Assembly (NCBI GenBank): GCA_947624925.1
Contig: CANQMG010000020.1
Span: 1-18,915 of the forward strand
Source: an uncultured Clostridia bacterium
GTDB lineage: Bacteria > Bacillota > Clostridia > TANB77 > CAG-508
Length of the DNA stretch: 18,915 nucleotides
Direction: 5' to 3'
Shown: in pieces, positions 1 through 5,656 of the stretch
How the letters are laid out: the number at the start of each line of letters is the position of its first letter
Numbering within the stretch: the first letter of the stretch is position 1
Notes under the pieces: generated by a model
What the model was told of the DNA's origin: nothing
The model's input: only the letters and a program-made list of their open reading frames with translations
Database searches by the model: none
Translations under genes and position numbers: made by a program

Positions 1-2
1 TA

Positions 3-608
3 TGTGCTACTTCAAGTCATTTTTGTAGTGCAGAAAAGCAATTTAGATTTCCACTAGAACTTGGAAATCAAAGACCACCTACTTCACAATGGACTGTTAC
101 AGGTGCAGGTAGTGCAATAGTTTCTAAATGTGGACAAGGACCTTTTATTACAAATGCTACTGTTGGAAAAATAATAGATATGGGTATTAAAGATGCTAAT
201 AATATGGGCTCAGCAATGGCACCTGCTGCATTAGATACTCTTATTACTCACTTTAAAGATACAGGAAGAAACCCAAGTTATTATGATGCAATTATAACTG
301 GAGATTTAGGTCATATAGGAAAAGAAATATTAACAGAATTAGCACAAAAAGAAGGATATAATATAAAAAATAATTATAATGACTGCGGTGTTTTAATATT
401 TGATAAAGAAAAACAAGATACTCATTCTGGTGGTAGTGGTTGTGCTTGCTGTGGTAGTGTTTTTTCTGGATATTTATATTATATGTTAAAAAATAAGAAA
501 TATAAAAGAATTTTACTTATGGCAACTGGTGCATTAACAAATGCAACAACATCTCAGCAAGGCGAGAGTATTCCAGGAATTGCACATGCAGTTTCTATTG
601 AAATTTAG
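3..608 (+). CDS. spoVAD: Stage V sporulation protein AD (5'-truncated)
   Basis: The reading frame is open from the left edge, so the N-terminus is missing. About 201 residues are present, against roughly 338 in Bacillus SpoVAD. Visible family blocks are SSHFCSAEKQFRFPLE, the run QRPPTSQWTVTGAGSA, the segment around GSAMAPAALDTL, and the C-terminal Gly/Cys-rich GGSGCACC. SpoVAD is a thiolase-fold protein of the SpoVA machinery that moves dipicolinic acid into the forespore and releases it at germination. It is followed 20 nt later by spoVAE, as in the spoVAC-AD-AE order known from spore formers. An internal ATG at 180 is not the start, because homology continues upstream to the window edge. 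No promoter is visible in the fragment. Identification is by recognised motifs, not by a search. Confidence 0.95.
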   Translation, partial: CATSSHFCSAEKQFRFPLELGNQRPPTSQWTVTGAGSAIVSKCGQGPFITNATVGKIIDMGIKDANNMGSAMAPAALDTLITHFKDTGRNPSYYDAIITGDLGHIGKEILTELAQKEGYNIKNNYNDCGVLIFDKEKQDTHSGGSGCACCGSVFSGYLYYMLKNKKYKRILLMATGALTNATTSQQGESIPGIAHAVSIEI

Positions 609-628
609 CAAAATGTATGGAGGTATTT

Positions 629-1018
629 ATGCAAGAATTTTTTAGTAACTTTGATTGGATGCAATTATTATACTGTTTTATAACAGGTGGAATTATTTGT
701 TTAATTGGTCAAATTTTAATAGATAAAACAAAACTTACTCCTGCTAGAATTTTAGTTATATATGTAACAACAGGAGCAGTTTTAGGTGGACTTGGAATTT
801 ATCAATATTTAGTTGATTTTGCAGGTGCTGGTGCAACTGTTCCTTTAACAGGTTTTGGATATAACCTAGCAAAAGGTGCAATAGAAGCAGTTAAAGAATA
901 TGGATTTATTGGAGCATTTATAGGAGGAACAAAGGCTGCAGCTGGTGGTATTTCTGCTGCTATATTCTTTGGTTATATTGCTTCTTTAATTTCTAAACCT
1001 AAAATGAAAAAGCAATAA
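629..1018 (+). CDS. spoVAE: Stage V sporulation protein AE (SpoVAC/SpoVAE family)
   Basis: A 129-residue membrane protein of the SpoVAC/SpoVAEb family. Recognised blocks are GGIICLIGQILIDKTKLTPA near residues 18-37, FAGAGATVPLTGFGYNLAKG around 70-90, and AAAGGISAAIFFGYIASL near the C-terminus. Three to four hydrophobic segments are apparent. The protein is part of the SpoVA channel for dipicolinic acid in the inner spore membrane. An upstream ATG at 617 overlaps the Shine-Dalgarno itself (GGAGG at 619-623), so the ATG at 629, five bases after GGAGG, is the better start. It lies 20 nt after spoVAD and is presumably co-transcribed with it, under forespore control by analogy with Bacillus. No terminator is evident before the next small gene. 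Confidence 0.94.
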   Translation: MQEFFSNFDWMQLLYCFITGGIICLIGQILIDKTKLTPARILVIYVTTGAVLGGLGIYQYLVDFAGAGATVPLTGFGYNLAKGAIEAVKEYGFIGAFIGGTKAAAGGISAAIFFGYIASLISKPKMKKQ

Positions 1019-1108
1019 TTTAGGTATATTTTCTTAGTACAAGTATATAATTAATTTATAAAATATATTTATTAGGGTAAATTTAAATTACTCAAATGGA
1101 GGTATGTG

Positions 1109-1306
1109 ATGGATATAGCTAGAATAAATGAAGTATTAAACAATAAGGAAAAAGTAGATATTTTTTATAATGAAAGACCTGTATGGATTCAAGAGGTAAG
1201 CAACAATTCTATTGCAAAAATAGGCTTTGTAGACAATTTTGAAGAAAAAGATGTTTATATTACAGATTTATATGAAAGAAATTTACAACAACAAGAGTGG
1301 CTTTAA
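1109..1306 (+). CDS. sspH: H-type small acid-soluble spore protein (SspH-like)
   Basis: A 65-residue protein starting MDIARINEVLNNKEKVDIFY and containing PVWIQEV around residues 25-31, then a DNFEEKDVYITDLYE-type ending. This matches the layout of H-type SASPs: short, an N-terminal 'RAxEI..SKE' helix, a central PVWI motif, and a C-terminal hydrophobic-acidic tail. In Bacillus, SspH is made in the forespore and is a minor component of the dormant spore core. I chose the ATG at 1109, six bases after GGAGG (1098-1102); a GTG three bases earlier is too close to be better. The last residues (about LQQQEWL) and the TAA are encoded inside the left arm and centre of the terminator hairpin at 1284-1324. 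The position directly behind spoVAE fits a spore-specific role. I could not define a convincing sigma-G promoter. Confidence 0.82.
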   Translation: MDIARINEVLNNKEKVDIFYNERPVWIQEVSNNSIAKIGFVDNFEEKDVYITDLYERNLQQQEWL

Positions 1307-1324
1307 GCCACTCTTGTTGTTGTA
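1284..1324 (+). terminator. Long terminator hairpin overlapping the end of the sspH-like gene
   Basis: Bases 1284-1303 are the exact reverse complement of 1305-1324, giving up to 20 complementary base pairs centred on T1304, with the innermost pairs lost to the loop. A T-rich run (TATTTATTTTTCTTTT) follows on the + strand, as expected for an intrinsic terminator. The gene's stop codon (1304-1306) sits at the tip. The opposite strand lacks a clear U-tract, so termination of the converging ATPase operon here is less certain. Confidence 0.85.
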
Positions 1325-1338
1325 TTTATTTTTCTTTT

Positions 1339-1412
1339 GTAATTTCTCTGTAGCTTGGGCAGGCACAAGACCTGCCCCTACGTATGTTTTAACGTTTTTA
1401 TGTGTTTTAATG
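1339..1412 (+). repeat. Dispersed hairpin repeat, copy 1 (full-length)
   Basis: A 74-nt unit with a core hairpin GGGCAGG-CACAAGA-CCTGCCC followed by CTACGTATG and a T-rich tail ending GTTTTAATG. The segment is nearly identical to 18704-18776: the right 55 bases are identical, and the left part has three substitutions and one missing G. It lies in the 109-bp gap between the sspH terminator and the 3' end of the P-type ATPase gene. It is noncoding here and resembles REP-like or small palindromic repeats. The orientation given is that of the GGCAGGCACAAG strand. Confidence 0.85.
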
Positions 1413-1433
1413 TAAATAATAATTCTTATTATT

Positions 1434-3491
1434 CTATTTTTTTAAAACATTTAATATTGTTAGAAGTGTAACACCTACATCGGCAAATATTGCCTCCCAC
1501 ATACCAGTAATTCCAATTGTACTTAATAAAAGTATTAATACTTTAACACCAATTGAAAATGTGAGATTTTGCTTTATTATTTTATTTGTTTTTTTTGAGA
1601 TTTTTATACCTTCACCAATTTTATCAAGTGTATCTGTCATAATAACTATATCAGATGCCTCTATTGCAGCCTCAGTTCCAATTCCTCCCATTGATATTCC
1701 AATATCTGAAAGTGCAAGAACTGGAGAATCATTAATTCCATCTCCAACATAAGCAACCTTTCCATTTATTTTTTTATTTTTATTTATAACCTTTTCTAGT
1801 TCTCTATATTTATCTTCTGGCAACATATTTGCTTTTATTTCATCTATTCCTAACTGAGTTCCAATTTTAGTCGCAATATCTAAATTATCACCAGTAAACA
1901 TTTGAGTCCTTATTCCCATTTCTTTTAATTCTTTAATTGCATATTTAGCTCCATCCTTTGGTTTATCTACCAATGTAATATCTCCAACTAGTATATTATT
2001 AATTTTTACATATATTTTTGTAAACTCTTCTTTATCTTTTGTGTTATCTATTATATTTTTATTTCCAATTATAATATCTTTATCATCAATACTATAGCTT
2101 AATCCTTTACCTGTAATTTCTTTAAAATTTTTAACATTTGAAGTATCTAATTTAGTATCATAATTTTTAAGTATAGATTTTGCAATTGGATGATTAGAAA
2201 AACTTTCACCCATTATTACATATTTTAATAGTTTTTCTTCATCAATACTATTATCATATACATTAACTTTTTGTATTTCAAATTCTCCATTTGTTAATGT
2301 ACCTGTTTTATCAAAAATGATTTCTTTAACATATTTTAATGTATCTAGATAGTCACTTCCTTTAATTAAAATTCCTGCTTTTGATGCCCTACCTATTCCT
2401 GCAAAATAACTAAGTGGAACTGAAATAGCAATTGCACATGGACAAGATATTACTAAAAATATTAATGCTCTATATATACTTCCACCTTTTCCTAAATATT
2501 GAACATTTGTTATAATTGGTAAAATAATAGATATTATAAATGCTAAAATAACTACTACTGGTGTATAAACTTTTGATACTTTATTTACAAAAGTTTCGGT
2601 TTTTGCTTTTTTGTCAGTTGCATTTTCAACTAATTCCAATATTCTACTAACAGTACTATTTTTATATTCTTTTAATACCTTTATATGTATAAGTCCATCT
2701 ATTAAAATACTTCCAGATAAAACCTCATCTCCTTCTTCAACATTTTTTAGCTTACTTTCACCTGTTAGAGATGAAATATCTAAAGTAGCATTTCCACTTT
2801 CAATAATTCCATCAAGAGGTATCTTTTCTCCTTTTTTTATAACAATAATATCTCCAATTTTTATTTCCTCTGGACTAACTTTTTTTATATTATTATCTAT
2901 TTTAATATTTGCATATTCTGGTCTTATATCCATAAGACTTACTATAGATTTACGAGTTTTATTAACAGCCTTATCTTCTAATATTTTGCCAATTTCATAT
3001 AGAATTATAACCATTAATCCTTCTAAATGCTCTCCAATTATATAAGCACCAATACAAGATACTGTAACTAAAAAATTTTCATTTATAGTTTTACTATTTA
3101 ATAATTGTTTTACAGCATTTTTTGCAGTTCTATATAATAATATAATATATCCTAATATAATAAATCCATTTTTTAGAAAATTATTGCTTTTAAAACAAAA
3201 TCCTAACATAGCTATAATAATACCTAAAATTAATCTATAAATTTGAAATTTATCTTTATTACTATCTATAATTTCAGTATTTGCCTCAATGACCTCTACT
3301 TCTGGCTCTATTTGTTTTATAACTTTACTTATTTCATCTTTAAAAACAGTATTTGATTCATATGTTAATTTTAATTTAGAAAAACTAACATTAACATTTT
3401 TTAAATCTTTATATTTTTCCAATTTATTTTGAATTTTATTGGCACAGTCAGCACAATCTAAATTTTTTAATATAAACTCGTTTTTTTTCAT
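1434..3491 (-). CDS. cadA: Zn/Cd/Pb-type P1B heavy-metal-translocating ATPase
   Basis: A 685-residue P1B ATPase expected to pump divalent soft metals (Zn2+, Cd2+, Pb2+) out across the membrane. In order it has: an N-terminal heavy-metal-associated domain with DCADC (C13, C16); the actuator motif TGES at 243-246; the transmembrane metal site CPC at 350-352; the phosphorylation motif DKTGT with D394; the nucleotide-domain HP at 434-435; and the hinge GDGINDSP at 583-590. The last membrane segment carries ADVGVTLL with D671, the acidic residue typical of the ZntA/CadA subgroup rather than copper pumps. Length is normal. It starts 4 nt inside the end of the upstream repressor gene (ATGA overlap), so the two are translationally coupled and co-regulated. 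Substrate preference among Zn, Cd and Pb cannot be decided from sequence alone. Confidence 0.93.
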   Translation of the reverse strand: MKKNEFILKNLDCADCANKIQNKLEKYKDLKNVNVSFSKLKLTYESNTVFKDEISKVIKQIEPEVEVIEANTEIIDSNKDKFQIYRLILGIIIAMLGFCFKSNNFLKNGFIILGYIILLYRTAKNAVKQLLNSKTINENFLVTVSCIGAYIIGEHLEGLMVIILYEIGKILEDKAVNKTRKSIVSLMDIRPEYANIKIDNNIKKVSPEEIKIGDIIVIKKGEKIPLDGIIESGNATLDISSLTGESKLKNVEEGDEVLSGSILIDGLIHIKVLKEYKNSTVSRILELVENATDKKAKTETFVNKVSKVYTPVVVILAFIISIILPIITNVQYLGKGGSIYRALIFLVISCPCAIAISVPLSYFAGIGRASKAGILIKGSDYLDTLKYVKEIIFDKTGTLTNGEFEIQKVNVYDNSIDEEKLLKYVIMGESFSNHPIAKSILKNYDTKLDTSNVKNFKEITGKGLSYSIDDKDIIIGNKNIIDNTKDKEEFTKIYVKINNILVGDITLVDKPKDGAKYAIKELKEMGIRTQMFTGDNLDIATKIGTQLGIDEIKANMLPEDKYRELEKVINKNKKINGKVAYVGDGINDSPVLALSDIGISMGGIGTEAAIEASDIVIMTDTLDKIGEGIKISKKTNKIIKQNLTFSIGVKVLILLLSTIGITGMWEAIFADVGVTLLTILNVLKK

Positions 3492-3850
3492 AGAGATTTT
3501 TCCTCCTCAATATGTTTTTTCCCTATTTCGTAAATTTCTTTAACATGTGCATCATCTAAGCTATAATATACAACCTTCCCCTCTTTTCTGCTTTTAACAA
3601 GTTTAGATTGTTTTAGTACTCTTAATTGATGAGATATCGCAGAAATAGTTGAGTTTGTTATAATTGATATTTCGCCTACACATAATTCTTCTTCTAATAA
3701 TGCACTTATAATTTTCATTCTTGTTGTATCTCCAAATACTTTAAAAACTTCTGCAATATCAAAAAGAAGATCATCTTCAGGCATACTTACCTTTATTTTA
3801 TTAACTTTTTCTTCATCTATAAAAGATTGTTCACTAATATCTGGCTCCAT
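3488..3850 (-). CDS. ArsR/SmtB-family metal-responsive repressor (CzrA/CadC-like)
   Basis: A winged helix-turn-helix protein of 120 residues. The core runs from VFKVFGDTTRMKIISALL through the recognition helix region (STISAISHQLRVLKQSKLV) to the wing RKEGKVVYYSLD. The C-terminal helix has D-x-H-x10-H-x2-E (DAHVKEIYEIGKKHIEE), which exactly matches the alpha-5 zinc-site spacing of SmtB/CzrA. A single Cys remains at the alpha-3 position (ELCVGE) instead of the CxC of CadC, suggesting zinc sensing through alpha-5. The ATG at 3850 is chosen because it lies 8 nt after GGAGG; a GTG at 3865 overlaps that Shine-Dalgarno. A perfect operator-like palindrome sits at the transcription start. Metal binding should release the repressor and induce the downstream ATPase. 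Confidence 0.92.
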   Translation of the reverse strand: MEPDISEQSFIDEEKVNKIKVSMPEDDLLFDIAEVFKVFGDTTRMKIISALLEEELCVGEISIITNSTISAISHQLRVLKQSKLVKSRKEGKVVYYSLDDAHVKEIYEIGKKHIEEEKSL

Positions 3851-3872
3851 ATCTATCGCCTCCACATTTGAT

Positions 3873-3894
3873 TATTTGAATAACTATTCAAATA
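3873..3894 (-). promoter_or_regulatory. ArsR/SmtB-type operator (10-2-10 inverted repeat)
   Basis: TATTTGAATA, a 2-bp centre, then TATTCAAATA: a perfect 22-bp palindrome. This is the characteristic architecture of SmtB/CzrA operators (core TGAA..TTCA). It begins one base downstream of the -10 element of the repressor-ATPase promoter and covers the expected transcription start, so repressor binding would block initiation. Confidence 0.88.
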
Positions 3895-3895
3895 T

Positions 3896-3924
3896 ATTGT
3901 ATTAAAAAATATAAATAATGTCAA
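3896..3924 (-). promoter_or_regulatory. Sigma-A promoter of the repressor-ATPase operon
   Basis: On the minus strand, TTGACA (3924-3919) is followed by a 17-bp spacer and TACAAT (3901-3896). This is a consensus -35, ideal spacing and a near-consensus -10. The operator palindrome follows immediately, giving a simple autoregulated metal-inducible promoter. Confidence 0.85.
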
Positions 3925-4066
3925 TAAAAAAATATAATTTTTAAATATTTTTTTAATATATTTTATGTCAAAAATCATAATATGTAAAAATGTGCCATAT
4001 CACTAAACTTATTGCTATTTTTATAATCAAGTAAAATTTAACTAATAATTTTTTATCCGAAAATTC
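3925..4066. other. AT-rich divergent intergenic stretch
   Basis: Between the metal-operon promoter (-) and the rplM promoter (+). I see no open frame with a ribosome binding site, no strong hairpin and no recognisable RNA here. Confidence 0.5.
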
Positions 4067-4095
4067 TTGACTTTTTTTTATTTTTGTATTAGAAT
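4067..4095 (+). promoter_or_regulatory. Sigma-A promoter of the rplM-rpsI operon
   Basis: TTGACT (4067-4072), a 17-bp T-rich spacer, then TAGAAT (4090-4095). A transcript starting near 4102 would have a leader of about 100 nt before rplM containing the hairpin at 4119-4158. Confidence 0.7.
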
Positions 4096-4118
4096 ATATT
4101 GGTCTAATTAGAAATGTT

Positions 4119-4158
4119 ATATAAATAATATCTTCTCCCCGGTAGTTATTATTTATAT
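4119..4158 (+). promoter_or_regulatory. Structured rplM leader (candidate L13 autoregulatory element)
   Basis: Bases 4119-4130 are the exact reverse complement of 4147-4158, giving a 12-bp stem with a 16-nt loop (TCTTCTCCCCGGTAGT). The loop is strikingly GC-rich for this genome. An L13 leader family upstream of rplM is known in low-GC Gram-positives. Position and structure suggest the same kind of feedback element, but I have not matched it to the published consensus. Confidence 0.55.
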
Positions 4159-4205
4159 TTCATATACAACGATGAATCAATTAATGAATGGAGGGTATTT
4201 TTGCC

Positions 4206-4640
4206 ATGAATAATACTACATATAGTGTAAAGAAAAATGAAATTGAAAGAAAATGGTATATAATTGATGCAGCAAATAAGCCTCTTGGAAGAGTTGCTAC
4301 TGAAGCTGCAAAATTATTAAGAGGTAAACACAAACCTACTTTTACTCCAAATTTAGATGTTGGAGATCATGTTATAATTATTAACTGTAAAGATGTTATT
4401 TTAACTGGTAACAAGTTAAATAATAAAGTTTATAGACATCACTCAGGATATATTGGTGGAATGAAAGAAACTGTTGCAAAAGATATGTTAGGAAACAATC
4501 CACAAAAAGCTATGATGTTAGCTATAAAAGGTATGCTTCCTCACAATAGCCTTGGAAGACAATCTATAAAAAAATTAAGAGTTTATGCTGGCAGTGAACA
4601 TGATAATATGGCTCAAAAACCAGAAATATGGAATTTTTAA
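4206..4640 (+). CDS. rplM: 50S ribosomal protein L13
   Basis: A 144-residue protein with the L13 hallmarks: ERKWYIIDAANKPLGRVATE near the N-terminus, LLRGKHKPTFTPNLDVGDHV, AIKGMLPHNSLGRQ, and the ending AEH-like GSEHDNMAQKPE. L13 is an early-assembling protein of the large subunit that binds 23S rRNA. The ATG at 4206 gives the normal family length and starts 10 nt after GGAGGG (4190-4195). The ATG at 4188 overlaps that Shine-Dalgarno and would add six non-family residues. rpsI follows 25 nt later, the conserved L13-S9 pair. A structured leader precedes the gene and may mediate autoregulation. Confidence 0.97.
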   Translation: MNNTTYSVKKNEIERKWYIIDAANKPLGRVATEAAKLLRGKHKPTFTPNLDVGDHVIIINCKDVILTGNKLNNKVYRHHSGYIGGMKETVAKDMLGNNPQKAMMLAIKGMLPHNSLGRQSIKKLRVYAGSEHDNMAQKPEIWNF

Positions 4641-4665
4641 TTTAAGTAAAAAGGAGGAAATTTAA

Positions 4666-5073
4666 ATGCCTAAAGCAAAATCAGAAAAAATTGTATTCTA
4701 TGGAACTGGTAGAAGAAAAAGTTCTATAGCAAGAGTTAGATTAATAGAAGGAACTGGAAAAATAACTATAAATGGTAAAGATATTGATGAATATTTAAAT
4801 CTTGAAACTTTAAAAGTTATAGTTAGACAACCATTAGTTGCTACAAATACATTAAGTAAATATGATGTTATTGTAAAAGTAATAGGCGGTGGTTTTACAG
4901 GTCAAGCAGGAGCAATTCGTCATGGTATTTCAAGAGCATTGCTTGAAGCTAACGGTGAATTTAGACCAGTTTTAAAATCAAATGGATTTTTAACTAGAGA
5001 TCCTAGAATGAAGGAAAGAAAAAAATACGGTCTTAAAAAAGCAAGAAAAGCACCACAATTTAGTAAGAGATAA
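4666..5073 (+). CDS. rpsI: 30S ribosomal protein S9
   Basis: A 135-residue S9. Recognisable are the FYGTGRRKSSIARVRL block at residues 11-26, the GGGFTGQAGAIRHGISRAL block near 84-102, the DPRMKERKKYG segment, and the basic C-terminal tail ending SKR, which in the ribosome reaches the P-site tRNA. An AAGGAGG Shine-Dalgarno precedes the start. It is co-transcribed with rplM, and a strong terminator follows 25 nt after the stop. Length and all core motifs are normal. Confidence 0.98.
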   Translation: MPKAKSEKIVFYGTGRRKSSIARVRLIEGTGKITINGKDIDEYLNLETLKVIVRQPLVATNTLSKYDVIVKVIGGGFTGQAGAIRHGISRALLEANGEFRPVLKSNGFLTRDPRMKERKKYGLKKARKAPQFSKR

Positions 5074-5097
5074 AAGAGCTTTTTATCAAACATACGC

Positions 5098-5145
5098 AAA
5101 AAGCTAATTATGTTCCAGCAATATTTAGTGCATAATTAGCTTTTT
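5098..5145 (+). terminator. Intrinsic terminator after rpsI, probably bidirectional
   Basis: Bases 5098-5112 (AAAAAGCTAATTATG) are the exact reverse complement of 5131-5145, a 15-bp stem with an 18-nt loop. The right arm ends in TTTTT, and the left arm gives TTTTT on the minus strand, so it can stop both rpsI and the converging nucleotidyltransferase gene. AGCTTTTT at 5077-5084 could alternatively pair with 5098-5105, disrupting the terminator stem. Confidence 0.85.
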
Positions 5146-5226
5146 AATATGGTTTGTTTTTTAGTTTAATTAATTATAAGTTATAAACTCTTTTTGGTCT
5201 ATAATCTTTGACAATTTACTTTATGT

Positions 5227-5526
5227 TTAATTTTCTTCTGAACTATATACAAGTACTTCTTCTAATTCTTCATCTTCCAATAAAGATCCCTTTATACTAC
5301 CTGTTGTTACAATATCTACTTCTTTTTTTAGTACTTCTTCTAAAGCAAATTTTACTTCTACAATCTTAAATCCATCTGCTACATCTTCCGTCCTAACTAT
5401 TATATCTATATCACTATTTTTCTTTTGTTTATTTTTTACATAAGAACCAAAAATCCATACATACATAAGCTTATATTTCTTAGCTACTGGTTTTATTTTT
5501 TCACTTATTTTTTCTAATTCAGACAT
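5227..5526 (-). CDS. Minimal nucleotidyltransferase (MNT/MntA-like)
   Basis: A 99-residue protein with the DNA-polymerase-beta-like minimal nucleotidyltransferase signature. It has FGS at residues 26-28, then DID (D39, D41) after the usual 10-residue gap, and a third acidic residue in KEVDIV (D71). Such proteins transfer nucleotides, and MntA antitoxins AMPylate their HepT toxin partner. No HepT-like gene lies next to it: downstream is the rpsI terminator and upstream a gene relic, so this looks like an orphan. The start at 5526 is supported by GAGAGG about 8 nt upstream. It may be transcribed with the kinase-like gene 130 nt upstream. A stand-alone role or a lost partner are both possible. 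Confidence 0.8.
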   Translation of the reverse strand: MSELEKISEKIKPVAKKYKLMYVWIFGSYVKNKQKKNSDIDIIVRTEDVADGFKIVEVKFALEEVLKKEVDIVTTGSIKGSLLEDEELEEVLVYSSEEN

Positions 5527-5538
5527 ACAAATTACCTC

Positions 5539-5630
5539 TCATTTAAAATATTTGATTTTTCTATTCATACCGAATATTATAGAAAATATTAACATTATAG
5601 CTGAATACATAGTTAACTTAAATCCAATAT
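5539..5630 (-). pseudogene. Relic of a second TIGR04086 (YrzE-like) gene
   Basis: Bases 5566-5627 align without gaps to 6980-7041 inside the intact TIGR04086 gene with about 9 mismatches in 62 (roughly 85% identity). The minus-strand frame reads GFKLTMYSAIMLIFSIIFGM, against GFKLTMYSAIMLILAIIFGM in the intact copy, and then diverges and stops at TGA 5541-5539. Upstream the frame hits a TAA and there is no start or N-terminal part. It is a truncated duplicate directly in front of the nucleotidyltransferase gene. Confidence 0.82.
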
Positions 5631-5656
5631 ATTAAATATTGTCAACTATTTGGTAT

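Noticed and set aside
1019..1108. Possible sigma-G promoter upstream of the sspH-like gene (GTATA ... TATTTATTA)
   Set aside because: The region is almost entirely A/T and the match to CATACTA is poor; chance matches are expected.
5539..5607. A short 23-residue ORF starting at an ATG inside the TIGR04086 relic
   Set aside because: It is explained by the gene remnant, and it lacks its own Shine-Dalgarno.
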